A stretch of 64,000 nt of DNA, from positions 124,001 to 188,000 of the forward strand of contig BLJB01000127.1 in assembly GCA_013423325.1 (NCBI GenBank), read 5' to 3'. Within the stretch, counting starts at the first letter, position 1; each line of letters starts with the position of its first letter. Under the pieces are notes generated by a model, which searched no databases, was not told the origin of the DNA, and was given only the letters and a program-made list of their open reading frames with translations. The DNA is from Usnea hakonensis (Eukaryota > Ascomycota > Lecanoromycetes > Lecanorales > Parmeliaceae). Of this stretch, positions 35,059-47,843 are shown piece by piece. The position numbers were made by a program, and so were the translations under genes.

Positions 35059-35964
35059 GTCTTCATCGCCCGGATTGAGCAGCTGCTGGCATCCGCTGAG
35101 CGTCAGACCTTCCCCACACTGGGGGATCTGATAGTTGACGAGTAAGACCCAGTAGTAGATCCAGAGGCCGTCCTCAAGATAGTAGTCCGCCGTCTTTGCG
35201 ATGCAATCGATATCCCGGTCGTTAAATTCGCCATCGAAGAAACCGTCGTAGGTGAAGTGAAGGACCTTGAAAACGGCGTCGAGAGCGTCGACGGGACATT
35301 TTCCGGGCGGTTTGCCGCTGTTGCTTCCTGCGCCTTGGCCGTTGCGTCAACCGGGCATAGCCGAAAGGCTGAATGGGATGGACCTATCATTGGTTAGTCT
35401 CTCCAAGTCAAGATAAACCAACAGACAAACAGACCCAAGTGGCGTCATGGTAAGTTCCTTGATTGGAGAGCTTCGACCCTGGAGGGCGAAAGCTTAGCTG
35501 ATTGCCTGGCTGGAACTGTCGTTCGCATTCTCGGATAGACGCCGGAGAGCGGACGCTTGAAATGCGCGAATTTTTGGCCACGTAGGTAAGGTATGTCGTC
35601 TCAGCGATGACTGAAGAGCCCCTCCCGTTCCAATGAACGGTGGATCAATATTGAACTTGCCTGATTTCTCCAGTACCCGGGACCCTTTAGACTACTCGAG
35701 TGTATCTCCCTCAATTGTGCATTCCTGCCACGATCATAAGTCGACGGATTTAAAGGTGGGAAAGCCATCCGAACAACACAATGACATTACCTCTTACCCT
35801 CCTTCCTCATCGACCGTAACAAAAAGCCTTGTCCTCTTTGAGCATTGTAACAGCGTTCAATCCAACTTCCGCACTACAATCGACATTCTCCCGCCAACTT
35901 TCGTACTCATCCTTATCAAAATCCTCGACCCTTCCTCCTTCTCTTCTTCTCCTATCCATCAATC
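35059..35964. other. Ambiguous region, open on both strands
   Basis: At 35103-35390 long frames are open on both strands. The minus frame, continuous with the dynamin fragment, is rich in Tyr, Trp and Cys. A plus frame reads VVKFAIEETVVGEVKDLENG. Neither is recognised, so no gene is called. A plus frame at 35633-36151 lies opposite the next feature and is probably a shadow. Confidence 0.3.
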
Positions 35965-36358
35965 TCAGCTCGAGCTTGCCTCCCCTGCATTCTCAACGAT
36001 CCTCTTCTCTAAACCTTCAATTTTCCGTTCCAACTCCATCTTCTTGCCCACAAACCCTGATCGTGTCTGTCTCAGAGGCAATTTTGTCCGCGGGTGTAGC
36101 TTCGGCTCGAGCTTTGACGTCCTATATTGCGCCGGAAACGAGGGACAATGAGGTCAGCTAGAGATCCGCGGATTTGAAAGTGAAAAGGAAGAAAGAAGGA
36201 GAATCTACTTGTGAAGGGAACGGCAATGAGAGCTCGTAACGTACCTTTTTGATATCCTGCTTCGTCTTCAACCCTGCGCCGTACCAGGCCCCGATTACGG
36301 CGATGGCGGCGACACCGACGGTGGTAGCCACGGAGCGGAGTTTGATGGCTGGCTCTCC
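35965..36358 (-). pseudogene. Small one-helix membrane protein gene, frame disrupted
   Basis: Exon 36245-36358 reads LRSVATTVGVAAIAVIGAWY, then GAGLKTKQDIKK, a single membrane-spanning segment followed by a basic turn. A 123-nt intron with GTACG donor and ATATAG acceptor leads to 35965-36121, which reads DVKARAEATPADKIA and then, in a shifted frame, GFVGKKMELERKIEGLEKRI, a coiled coil, to a TGA at 35967-35965. The shift near 36065-36075 means one base is gained or lost. The first exon with the start codon was not located. It resembles small fungal proteins with a membrane helix plus coiled coil, but I cannot name a family. Confidence 0.33.
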
Positions 36359-36892
36359 CTAATGGTGATACCTATAGGGAGAGGGTAAGGTATCACATTG
36401 TTTGATATTGGAGAAACGGCTGAGCTAAGGTTGACAAAGGTTCCGTTGCCTTTTAGCCACCCCCACATTGAACTAGGCTGCAAGGAGTGGCGCAAACTCT
36501 TTGGTGGCTCCGTACTCCCTACAATGATAAAGCGGATCAAGGTGCTATCCACAACTCCTCCATACTCGAAACGTGACTCCTGCGCAAATGAGTCTTGTAG
36601 AAGTATCTGAGTTCACTGTTTATGTAGGGCACCACAAAGGCAACCTGCGTCGAGCTGCTGCAAGAATCACAATATTACCCCCACCACTTCTCTTACTCAG
36701 CAGCAGACAGGAACTTTTTGAGCCTTACTTTGCCTGAAAATTCTTACTGACCTGCATATCTTCTGAACTTGATCCTTCTCGAAGTGTATCAATATTCTCC
36801 ACACTTTTTCCTCAATCTCTTCAGGTTCAAGAATCAGCAATAATTTGCCTCTTTGTTCTCTTCACTTATCGCTGTGCGAATCCTTCTCATCA
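36359..36892. other. Intergenic, no gene seen
   Basis: About 530 bp. It should contain the promoter of the next plus-strand gene and the missing 5' part of the small minus-strand gene. Nothing specific is recognised. Confidence 0.4.
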
Positions 36893-39411
36893 TGGACCCG
36901 CTTTCACTAAGTACTAGTTTCATGGGTATTGTAGCTTTGGGAGTGAAGATATCACAGCGCTTTTCGTCCTTTCCCGATGTGGTAGAACTCCGCGATCTGA
37001 TGGTACAAGTAGATACGACAAACAGTCTTCTCCGCCAGCTTTTTGAGGTACTAGAAACTCTCCAGGGTACATCTACAACCGCTTCCGAGTCTTTCCAAGA
37101 AGTTTTGGCCAAGTACACAGGTGTACTTAAAGATACACTCGACGTTATCAAGAATTGGCATTTAGAGACACGCAGAAACTGGCTAAAGAGACCTTTTAAT
37201 GTACGCGGAATATTATCGGTATCAGAAAGACTCACACAACTAAACAACAACTTGGATCGACTATTACAGTCAGTCTTAATGTTCTTAGATTAAAGGCTTT
37301 CGAACACTCTGATCATTGTCATTAGGGCAGCGCGGGTGCAAGAATTAAATAGACTACGGCAGGAAAAGTATCGACAGTCAGCAGAAGAAGCGATAAAGCT
37401 ATCACTGCTTATCGCGCCTTACACAAATCAACTCAGCGAGCGGCAGAGACAATTCTTGGGCAAAATCACCTTCAGCCTTGGAACGAACTATTATCTTCAT
37501 TTGCAGCACCCTCTTGCAGAGACGCACGGTTCTGCTAATGATTCTATTCATCATCATGATCGCGTTGCATCAGACTCAACTCTACTCCGAGAAGTTTTGG
37601 ATGAAGAAATTGAGCCTCTGACATTATCAGCGCGCGATAAGGACCAGTTGCGACTTTTGTTGGTATCTCCATCTTGGAGAACGCTCTGGGCTAAGATTTC
37701 ATTAGTGTCTGCGGAATTGTTATCCCCTCTGCGGCTGATAGCGAGGGTCTATCATTACAACAGTCCTCTAATCATATTCCATTCCAAAAGGTGACGTTTA
37801 TACAAATAATGCAGGCCTTTGGCCTCCCAGCTGTCTTCTTTCAGATGATCTTTACCGGTATGTAGTCCCTACTCTCAATATGCGTGTTTTTACGTCAAAT
37901 TTTTCTCGCGATATAGAATACAAAAAATTGTGATATGACTGAAGATTTTCTAAGGCACAGCAACGGCTATACGATACCAAATAGACGAAGAGGAGAAAAG
38001 AATAGGTGCGGCACCAGTCACTTACATTATATAAGTTGCTAAATCAATCAGCTTTTCTCTATAGAGCGCCTCTATCTAGTAGTGAGAACTGGACCCTAGC
38101 AATCTCCTGGGATCCAGCTCATCATGCCTGTACGGGTGTGATACATGGTCTATTGAGAAAGGAAGTCTCTGATCTTCACTCGGCTATAAATGATGCTAGA
38201 AAGCAGTCGTGTCACCCTCTCCTGGTGCCCTTGCTGTTGTGCCAATTGCTAGTGGACGGGGACGCCAATGGTATCCGAAGACATGCTACAGATCTCTATA
38301 AGGTTGAATTCAAGACCAACTTTCATGGTTTCTCTGCGCCAAAGTCTGAGGTATGTATGATTTCGAGCAGTCATACTTCGAGAAAGCATGACGACCGGGT
38401 AATAGCTACATGGATATTAAAAAGTAGCGCAGCTCTCAAAACTGACTGGCTTTCAAACGTCTAGGCTGGCGAGGCAACCGAAACGCCTGGTAAATCCTTC
38501 GAAGACATGACGCGAAGCCTAAACTACATTAGTTCACGCCTAGCATTCCATGAAATGCGAGTTAACGCCAATCTCAAAATCATGAGCAGCCTCATTCAGG
38601 ATTGTAAAGATCTTGTATCGGAAGCCAACGATGACGACTTTAAAAAGACAAAGCTCGTTCCTATCTCTAAATGGCTCCTGGAGAACCTTGAGAAATTGCG
38701 AAACGAATGTCAAGGGTTACTCCTCGAAGTAGCTTGTAATCAGAAGATTGCTCAAAGCCAACTCGAAATTGTGAGAACCTCAATCATACTCATTTTTGTT
38801 TTCCTGACTGCGTCTAGGTCTACAATCTTGTAGCGCAACGTGACAACAAAGATAACCTGAAAATGGCAAAAATCTCTGCTGACATTGCAGCCGTAACAAA
38901 AGACGACAGCTTTGCGATGCGTACAATTGCTGTTATGAGTATAACGTTTCTCCCAGGAACATTTGTTGCAGCAAGTATTTTCCCCGGCTACGTCTCATCA
39001 GAAATTGACATGCTCTAACAGTCCTTTTTTTCAATGAGCATGTTCAACTGGCAAGCGGCAGGTACAGACCCCGTGCTGTCCTCCCGCTTTTGGATCTACT
39101 GGGCCGTGACTCTCCCTTTGACCTTGTTGGTCTTCTCGGTATGGTTCTTCTGGCTACATCAACACAAAAAGCATGAACCGAGGTCGCTCAACGGTGTCCA
39201 ATTTCTACAGACGAGGACAAAACTAAGGGATAAGCTCAGACTCGGGCGTCGAATTCAATCGCCAGGTCGAGTATCCCAAGGAGACACTGAAGGTATCGAG
39301 ATAGATACTGAATCCCGAATACGAAGTACATCCAGCGGCATCGAGATGAGATCGGTAACGTCTGGGCTATCTCAACGTACCGATACCTTAGTGCAAGGGC
39401 CGAGACGTTGA
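36893..39411 (+). pseudogene. Degenerate membrane protein: NLR-type N-terminus and CorA-like C-terminus
   Basis: The frame opens MDPLSLSTSFMGIVALGVKI, the helical N-terminal domain common in fungal NLR/STAND and related proteins. An intron (37272-37325) leads to a second helical block (to ~37735). Further exons read SENWTLAISWDPAHHACTG, SFEDMTRSLNYISSRLAFHE (introns 38351-38464, 38771-38817) and VYNLVAQRDN. They end in two membrane helices around SMSMFNWQ and FWIYWAVTLPLTLLVFSVWF, as in fungal CorA-like proteins. At least three single-base shifts are needed to keep one frame: near 37725, near 38004, and in a 7-T run at ~39024, where six T would give VAAILFSMSMF. It could also be two adjacent damaged genes. 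Homopolymer sequencing errors cannot be excluded. Confidence 0.6.
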
Positions 39412-39597
39412 TAATTGGCTGGCGGATTGTAGGTCCGGTGTCGTCGTGTCTGAAGTGTGTAGTATTTCAGGAATGCGATCCGTCTGTGGCTTATTGTAAA
39501 ACAGCGTCGGAGGGCAAGACATTTGATCGTACGCCGAACCTGTATCTGCATCAGCGTTGCACGTATCTCAATGCTATGGTGACAAACTTGGAACTTC

Positions 39598-40658
39598 GTG
39601 TCCATCATATCCAATCGTCACATCTTGGCTGAGATGGAAGCTACTATTATCTCTCTCCGCCGGGTCGGAGACATTGGAGCCACCTTCAACTCCTTATCCT
39701 TCTTGTGCCTCTTTTGGTGGTTCGAAGCCATTGCCCAAGGACGGAGAACGATACAATTCCACGCCACAGACGATCTACTCGGTTCCTAATCCACTCAGAT
39801 TTCTCTTCCTTTACAAAACATGTACTACTGCTGTATCGCCTTCGTCAAGTTCTCAACCCTGTTCTTTTACCGTCGTATATCAGTCAATAAGCTTCGTATC
39901 GCTACATTCGCTCTTCTCGGTACTATAGCAGCTTTATGGATTACAGCGGCACTCATAACCGTTCTACTCTGCACTCCAGTCAGCTACAACTTGGATCGTA
40001 CCCAACGGGGCGGTCATTGTTTCGGCAATCCAGGAGCCTTCACCATAGGCGTTTCGGTACCCAAAATAGTGACTGACGTCCTCATACTACTGCTCTCATT
40101 GCCTGTGATTTGGAATTTACAACTGCATCCTAAGAAAATAAGTTGCATTTTGTGTGATAATTTTCTCTTGGTATTCTGTAGGAATCCACAATCCTCTCTT
40201 TGAGCTTCAGCTGATTAGCGCAATGTTCCAGTGCGACTATTGCTAGCTGTATTCGCTTGAGGTTTGCATGGCAGCTTTATCTCTATTTTCTATGGAGCAA
40301 CATCGAGCCCGATCTCGCCATCATCTGTGCTTGCCTTCCAACAATGATGCCGCTCGTGAAGCTCGTGCGAGGGAGCCTAGCTTCTAAAATCACCCTCCTC
40401 CGTACCCACCCGAGAACAGTCACACCGTTCAGTCTGCAATGGCCGCGAACGGGGAGCCCCAAAGGTGTATCAAATACTGATCGCGACGGATTTGAACACC
40501 TGGCTGATAGCGTGGAATCATCAACAGCTACTTCCCAGGCTCTAAAGGGGTTACTGCTAGAAGATAATGCACCCAGACTTGCTGAAGAGGGTCTTCCCGT
40601 GGGGAAAGTGCATATCAGGAACAATGTCAATGTGTGCCACAACAGATCGAGTATTTGA
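39598..40658 (+). pseudogene. Fungal rhodopsin-like (SAT4/Pth11-type) membrane protein, damaged
   Basis: From 39820 the frame reads YYCCIAFVKFSTLFFYRRI, then RTQRGGHCFGNPGAFTIGVS, VTDVLILLLSLPVIWNLQL, SNIEPDLAIICACLPTMMPL. These are conserved helices and loops of the fungal seven-helix family that includes Pth11-like receptors. The N-terminal two or three helices are poorly preserved, and an in-frame TAA lies at about 39787. Between 40140 and 40250 another frame change or unresolved intron is needed to reach IRLRFAWQLYLYFLWSN. The C-terminal tail ends at 40658 after a Ser/Leu-rich stretch. The family is clear, but a working structure could not be built. Some of the breaks may be missed introns. 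Confidence 0.6.
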
Positions 40659-41675
40659 ATCTATCTTAAGTGTCACGAAACATGGTAATTTGTAGTGGGT
40701 TGACTGCTTGTTCATTGAAAATACTTTGAATTGCTCGAAGAAGTTGTCTACGCCCCCTTTTTTTTTTCCGGAAACGCTATCTGTTGGACACTCTGGTTCC
40801 CATTCCCACATGGTCGATTAGTGCTGGGGCGCAACAGTCTGCTCGTGTTTCCTAAATATAAGCTACGTGATTAAAATCTTGGGCTCTGAGGCCAGTATGT
40901 GATGGAGGTTATTGTGATGAGTGATGCGTGGCCTTGCGAATTGGGATTCTTTGCTGAGGCGCTGTGTGTGGTTTGTTATCTATCAGAGGCTGGGGTTTGA
41001 TGAGGAGTGTGGAAAGGCGGTAGTGTGTTCTGGTTTTGTGGGGGGTGCGATGTGGAGGGGAGGTGTAGGGGTAAGGATCTGAGGGTGTGTGCAGATTGGG
41101 TTTTGAAGGGGTGGTGTGGAGGGAGGTGAGTGGGTGAGATAAATGATTGTTATCCTCTCTGGGGAATCGAAGGAAACGTTTTGCATTTTAGGCTAGTGTG
41201 GTTGAGGTCGGCAGAGGGATGGAATTTGCCATACTGGAATCATCAGCGGTTTATGTTGATGTGATTCTCCTTCTCTTGATATGAACTGACGGACTCTTGC
41301 ATGATTTGGTACTTGATATGCATTGAACATTTGAGAAAGATTGGACTCTGTGAAATCAACGCAATCTATCGCGAGAAACATTCGGCATCTTGTAGAAAGA
41401 GTGTGGAAGAAGTGCTCAGAGCAGATATGAAGAGAAAAATTGACAATGACATAGGAAGGTCATCTGAAAAACTCCAGTCCTCTCAGCTTGTCAAAAGTCG
41501 CCACGATGGTTCAGTGATGTGGTACTAGGACCCATTCCTCCTTTTCCCATTCCCTATTCCCCTCCCGAAGTGTAACCTGAACGTTTCTCTCTTGTGACTC
41601 CGCTCGACCAGAAGATCTAGAGATTCTTAGGACATATCCAATCAACGCAGCATTCGGTCAGACCACCAACGTACC
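40659..41675. other. Intergenic with a strand-asymmetric G/T-rich tract
   Basis: No gene is seen. About 40985-41130 on the plus strand is very rich in G and T with almost no C, with many GGG/GGGG runs. The tract gives low-complexity Pro/Thr-rich minus frames that are not genes. Confidence 0.5.
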
Positions 41676-44097
41676 TTACTCGACATGGCATTTACACTTA
41701 GGCATCGTCCCATAAGCCCTGTTAGCCTTGATAACCCTGCCACCCGTCTCCTTTTCTCCAAACACCATTTCTAAGTGCTCACCGTCGCCCTCGTCATCCG
41801 GTCTGGCAAATATGCGGACGGGTAATTGGAAGATGTGGAGCTCCGTTATACCGGCACAGGTATTGCGCAGGGCTTTTGTTGGAGTCGAGTTCATAGCCAG
41901 CGTGGTAACTTCTGCGATTGAATCCCAGCAGGTGGAGCTGATCCCTATGGATAACGGCGATCATTAGTCGCTCAGCTCAATAACATAGGAAAGATATTGC
42001 TCGTAGAAGATATTGGAGAGAACTTACCTGTGATGCCGGAATAGATTACATGAGCCAGTGCAATGATGCAGTACAGTGTCATTACACCGATTGCAAGCCT
42101 GGGAGGAAGAGTCTGCGTGTTGTAGGCGTAGCCTTGAAGGGTCGAGTTGACGTGAAATTTGACCCAGTCTTTGCTTTCGACTGGATCGACGGTGAAAACA
42201 TTTCCTTTGCCGGAAAGCCAGTAGTTGCCATCAATAAAGGAGCTGCCTGGTATTGTTCTGGGGGATCCTTGCAAAGTGCTTTCGTATCCAATCCTTGCAA
42301 GCCCATTCGTCAACATAAGCGCTAGTGCTCTAGTTGCAAATCCATCAAAAGCAGCGACACTTTGTGAGCCTTGCACAACTAAGTGCTCCTGCATCAAAAG
42401 ATCAAACACGCTTCTATTCGCGCTTTCTACCATGGGATCCAGATACTGGGCCCATTCCTGCGTTATATTGATCATTCGTTGTGGGTACCCTGGATACGTG
42501 AAGGTTACCGCGGCATCTGCGTATTCACTTATTGCGTCCCGGTGGTATTGACTGGAATCTGGTAGCAAGACGAAGGGTTCAGAGACTACTTCGCTGGAAA
42601 CGCTATTGTCGCCGCCAGCATCTGATTGATCTGTCTGCAAAGTGGTTGTACCCCAGCCAGCCGCGAAATTACAGAGGGTTAATTTTTGTGGCCCACCTTT
42701 GTCGTTAATCGCCTGTGGAGGGAGTATGATGGCTCCTATTGAGCTACCATTGAATAAAGGCTGTGGTAAATCGATCCATTGAAGTTGGTACTCGAAAGGA
42801 TGACTTGCATTCGCAGAAAGATCTGTGCGAGAAAGACTGGGGTGTATAATAGCTGAAAAGGTATAATTATCGGCTGAAGTCTTGTTAACAGTAGGGGTCG
42901 CAGGGTTGTTGGCTCCGGAAATGAATGGAAACGCTATTAGATCAGTATCCGGAGTGGTTTGAATGGCCTCAGACATGCAAAGGCATAAAGTGAACCCCTG
43001 AAAACTATCTCCACTAAGCGTATGGATAGAGTCGGATTGGACTGATAAGGGAGAACCATGGCCCGATTTTGGTGTAACATCACGCAAACTCTGGAACCAC
43101 AGGGCACCAGTGGTGTAGAGAGCATCGGCAGTAGCAACCATTTGTGTAGTACTGCAATGTGGGGCTACACGAGGATCAACACTATCAAATTCGGCGACGT
43201 ACATTTTCCGCTGTGATTCCTTTCCAGAGAGCACGATATAGGGTAGTGCAGATGCGTCTTGATAGATTTCCTGGTACTTGACAGGTAGTGTATGACCTAA
43301 CAGCGCAAGATATTCTCGGATTGACTCCCATTCACTTGATGGACATGAATTACTAAGACTCTGCTCTGGTGCGAGCGAACATCCATCTGGTATAATTGTA
43401 GCATTCAACCTGCCCGACGATGAGTGATTGGATTGTCGATCATGAAAATTTGAACAACTTACTCTAATGGATATAGATCATTGAAGGTGGAATTTACCCA
43501 AATGTCAGTACTACCTGCAGCCCAGTAATCGAATCGTGGGACTAAAAGAACTGCGCTTGATGGTCCCGATAATGATGCCAGAACGATGCAGGTGAAAATA
43601 ACCATTAGAAGCGGAAATTTTCGGCGGAGAGAGAGGTGCACCGATCGTATAGTAGCCCAGAACTCCATAGACCATAAATAAGAGAGTTGGCTAATCTGAA
43701 GACCGGATAGTAGGGCGCCAAATGGAATCCCTTTCCCCGTGGTTATTTCGTGTCGTAGATACGAAAAGACTACCGCCGCTAAAGATGCCTGTATCGCAAT
43801 CTCGTGAATTTTCGCGAGTAATTGGTAGACGGCTTGGTTGTAAATCGAGACCCCTACATAATAGGTGTTCCAATTGAGAATGATTTCGCACATGGAAATA
43901 CTAACAGGAATTAGGTGTATGAGACTTCTGAGCAAAGCAATAGCACGATCTTTGCGGATTGCTATTTTGATAGATTCGTGTAGACCTCGTCCAGTCAGGT
44001 GACTGAGCGATCTGCAGCCATGAGCGATAATGGCCAGCCCTAAAGCACGGAGAACAGATTTTGCTATATCTTTTGATTTGGCCCAGGACCTGGACAT
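41676..44097 (-). CDS. Fungal multi-pass membrane protein of unknown function
   Basis: Three exons (43463-44097, 42028-43409, 41676-41944; introns 53 and 83 nt) join in phase to at least 761 residues. The N-terminal third holds several membrane helices (LIHLIPVSISMCEIILNW, AIQASLAAVVFSYL, PLLMVIFTCIVLASL). A large extracellular-looking part with Asn-glycosylation sequons (NATI, NKTS, NYTF, NITQ) follows, then a last helix (LAIGVMTLYCIIALAHVIYS) and a short tail with SIAEVTTLAMNSTPTKALRN. This layout is seen in conserved hypothetical membrane proteins of many ascomycetes. An extra upstream exon is likely, because a phase-compatible Ser/Gly-rich exon ending near 44210 (NNIAES) could splice in front. 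It appears intact. Function is unknown. Confidence 0.8.
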
Positions 44098-47000
44098 CAA
44101 GGTTGGTTGCGGCAGGGCCGTTTTGCTGTTTGCCTGGCCGCTGAAGAGTGTTGTGTTGTCAGTTATCTGGGTCAGGACATGTGAAGGCTTGTTTTACCTT
44201 TCAGCGATATTGTTTACTTGGTCGTTATTCGGACAACAAGAGGTTCCTGGTCCATGACTTTCTTGAGAGGAGGACGTATTGCCGGCGTTCGAGTTCGGTC
44301 CACTGCAATCCCTTTAATCTCAGCAAAGGAAGAGTAAAAACAACATAATTGTTCTCTCTTCACATACTGATGATTTATTCCCGATGAAACCATCCTGGCG
44401 CTGAATAGTAGACTATGGATTTTCGATGCTAGATGTGAGAATACTAAGGAAACGTAGGCTAAGACTGCGCAGCACAGGCCTATGTATACTCGAGTCCCGT
44501 GATATTGAAAGAAAACGGGATTTGAATGCAACACCGGTCAAGAACGGCTTTCAGGAGGTCCACTATAGCCAAGAAGACATGATAAGCTAAGGTGAAGCGC
44601 TGGATCTCCAAGGCGCAGCCAAGTTTCAGCTGGCAACCCTGCATATGTCGACCCATAGATAAAATTCTTCCAAGCAAAGGATTTGAATATGGTGACGTTA
44701 TTGGAAATCAGCCTTCTCAGCCTTAGCCCTACAGAAGGTGTTTCTATACAGATTGGCAGATTTTTGGGGGTAGAAAACTTGGGTTCGGGCAGTGTTTGAC
44801 TAGATCAACAACATCCCTAATCGAATGACATATTTTGTTCCGACCTGGATGGCATAACTTGGCACAGTTTCCAAGTAATAGGTTGATCTATAGCAAATGT
44901 CCCATTTCCAGAACTCAAGTTTCATCCGATCCAGAGAAACAAGATCCTGCTACACCACGCTATACACGAGGCATCGAGTACATAGCTAAACAGCATGAGT
45001 TCTAGAGAAAGTGGTGTCCCCCAGAAGACATCTACATCGCCAGTTGCCCGAGGGGGTCGGTCGTGGATTGGAGCGCATAGTACGGAGCAAGTGAAGTCTT
45101 TGTCCTGGCGCTCCACTGTGGCTAGGCCACATATGTCCAGGATGGATCTGATCGTTTAGAGGCCCAGAAAACGTTTCAAGACCTTGTAGAGAATGGTTCA
45201 TCAATATGAGGAATCAGCGAAGAAGAGACATAGCGCTTATGCATTCACTCATAAGTCGGCATAGCAGCCGCAGGAACTTTGTATGCTTTTGTGGGGAAGA
45301 CTTTCCGCACAGAGGACGGTCCCAAAGGGTCGGGTCCTTGCGGGAGTACGGAGTAGCACCAGAGTAAGAAATCAATTGACCTAAGTAAGATACGTAGAGG
45401 AAAGTGGCTTATGAGCTCAGATGTGGAGTATCAGTATGCAAATTTAATTGAGCTTGCACTACTAGTGCCAGACGCACATTCTGCCTCCACGACCTTTCAA
45501 CTTTGCCATCTAAGAAGGCGCGGTTGCTTCATCCGCACCACGGATTATTCGTAACCACAGCGTCGTGCATCTGCCATCCATGTCCAAATTCGAACAGTGT
45601 CCTCCCTGATTAAGCAATGTCACGCCGATCATCAAAGGCAATATCTGTTCTCTTCCAATTTTAACCGCTCTAGGAACGGACGCCCGAATACTCGATCATC
45701 TGGAGTGCATGCGCCTTATGACGACGCGACTGAGACATTAAGAACGCCGTGCCAGTATAGATCGGTAGTGGAGATGTACAAAGGATTGCTGCGCCAAGAG
45801 CTGCAAGGCCGCGATAACCACACCAACGGGATGCTATCATTATGCAAGGCTGAGCAATTGATGTGATGTACCACCCACTTTCGGAGCAGAAATTCGAGGA
45901 TTTTGCCAATTCATCGTTTTAAAGCTGTACCCGCCAGCTGACTGCTTCTCATTGAGCCAATTCTGTCCGAATGGTTGGCCTTGAGGACAAAAATAGAGGG
46001 ATCTTGTGGATCAGTCGACCGCCTTTCCGAGTCATTGCCAATTTAAATACTGCGTTGTAATGTTCTGCAGGCCAATGAAAGAGCTTGGCGATGGAAGGTT
46101 AGACTTGCATTGAGCGATACCGACTCAGTCAAGGAATGGGATGGAATGGATCATACATTAGCAAGAAGGTAGATTGCCAGAGCGAAAAAAAACCGATTGC
46201 TTGCTCCGCGATCTTTCGAGTGATATGGCCATTCTCTATGTCCACGGTGGAGGCTTCAAGACTTCAAGTCGGTCCGATAATCATTTCTACTTCCGTAGCA
46301 ATGCTGATCAAGCTTTGCAGCCTTGGTAGCTATCAGCTGGTAGCGCAATAGCCTTGCAAAACGAACCACGGGCGGACATGCTCAATCAATACGCTTCAGC
46401 CGGACGGCTACCACCTTTCTCCGCAACTTTCCTTTTCCTGCGGCCCGATTCGACAGCCTCGTTGGCTACTACTTTCTCATGTATCCTCCCCGCCTCATTG
46501 CGCAAGCCGGTCTCCGCCTGGTCGACAGCCTTCGCCGGAGACGTTTTAGGCGGTGTCTTTTGCCTCACCCTTTGCCACCCCCTTAATCCAACTCCTCCAT
46601 CGTTTCACCATAATCCTCACATTTCTTTCCATGAAGACACTGCGCCCCTGTTTCATCCACCCGGCGTTGCGGTCCTCAGCGCCTGCTGCGATCACACGGA
46701 CGCACTACATTAGATACTAACATAAGAAATGCCGATTATCCGGATCAACCACCAAATTTAAATGCAGCTGGCTTCTCTTCTTACTCAACCAGGCCAATGC
46801 AGCCGCCATGTACAGTATCGCACTGCGACAGTGTGGCAGCCTACCCGCCACGGATGAACCCTGCCGTTGCAGAAGAATGGCCACCACCGTTGTGACTCGT
46901 GTGCCGTAGAAAGTCTGTCTTAGAAGATTACATGATAATTTCCGATCTGGTAGCCGTAAAGGGCATCGCTGTTGTCTGGGAAGAGTACGAGGGTACGCCC

Positions 47001-47843
47001 CATATTTGCAAGAGAGCTCAGTAGATCCCAAGACAGCCTGTTGGAGGATTCTCAGGAGGTTAGGATGCGTACGAGGAAGTATACTATGGACAAAGAAGTG
47101 TCTTTCCAACGCCGGCAGTAAAGACTGACTGAGTTGTGATACCTTACTCCTAATTATAGGTAGAAGTTTAGCCATAACACCCCTGACGAGCCCTAGTAGC
47201 CATCATTTTATTTCAAGCTACCCACTTACTTCTCTTATTTGCAAACATTTTCGATGGAACTACATGAAGGATACGAATGATACCTAGCTCGGTTATATGC
47301 TGGCGCAAAAGTCTCGAAGGAGGTAATAGATGCAGATGAAGATGGCTTTATCTTGGGATGTATATCATCAGATATGATTGTTGATTTTGATTGTAGTCGG
47401 TAAAGCAGAAGTTTTCTACTTTCGAAAGTGAATGATTTGAATTTCGTGGCTATGAGAGCAAGGAATAGATAGGCATGTTGTGACAAGAAGACTTGAAAAT
47501 TAGGTCTTGAAGGCGTGTACGACTTGAGGGAACGTATTGAGTATGTCTATCTAGATACATAGTAAATGCGTGTCAGTGGCACTTGGAATTGAAGTGCGTA
47601 CGCTAGTACCACTCTTGAAGAATATTGTACGCTTCTTGGAGAGGACGCGAGATGACACGCAGTGCTTCAATTCATGTAGGAAAGAGAGTAGGTCGGAAGT
47701 GCCGGTGACCGCAACCTTTGGCGTGGACACGTGTAGGATTCTCAGCTCTCTGTTATTTGAAGTAGAATCCAATATGCGCGGACTTGTAGGAACAAAACAT
47801 GTGAGTGCTGGCACCTAGGGAGGAGCAGTATGTTGGATCGAAG
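44098..47843. other. Gene-poor region of 3.7 kb
   Basis: No convincing gene is found. Apart from a possible first exon of the membrane protein near 44210-44300, the open frames (for example 45597-45866, 46354-46713 and minus 46717-47175) are unrecognised and overlap on both strands. The minus frame at 46386-46568 is Lys/Arg/Glu-rich and slightly protein-like but has no start or neighbours. Confidence 0.4.

Noticed and set aside
46386..46713. Overlapping plus and minus frames, the minus one Lys/Arg/Glu-rich
   Set aside because: The minus frame has only a GTG start that coincides with a splice-donor-like site, and no neighbouring exon could be joined in phase.
46717..47175. 152-codon minus-strand frame
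   Set aside because: Composition is not family-like and no homologous motif is recognised.
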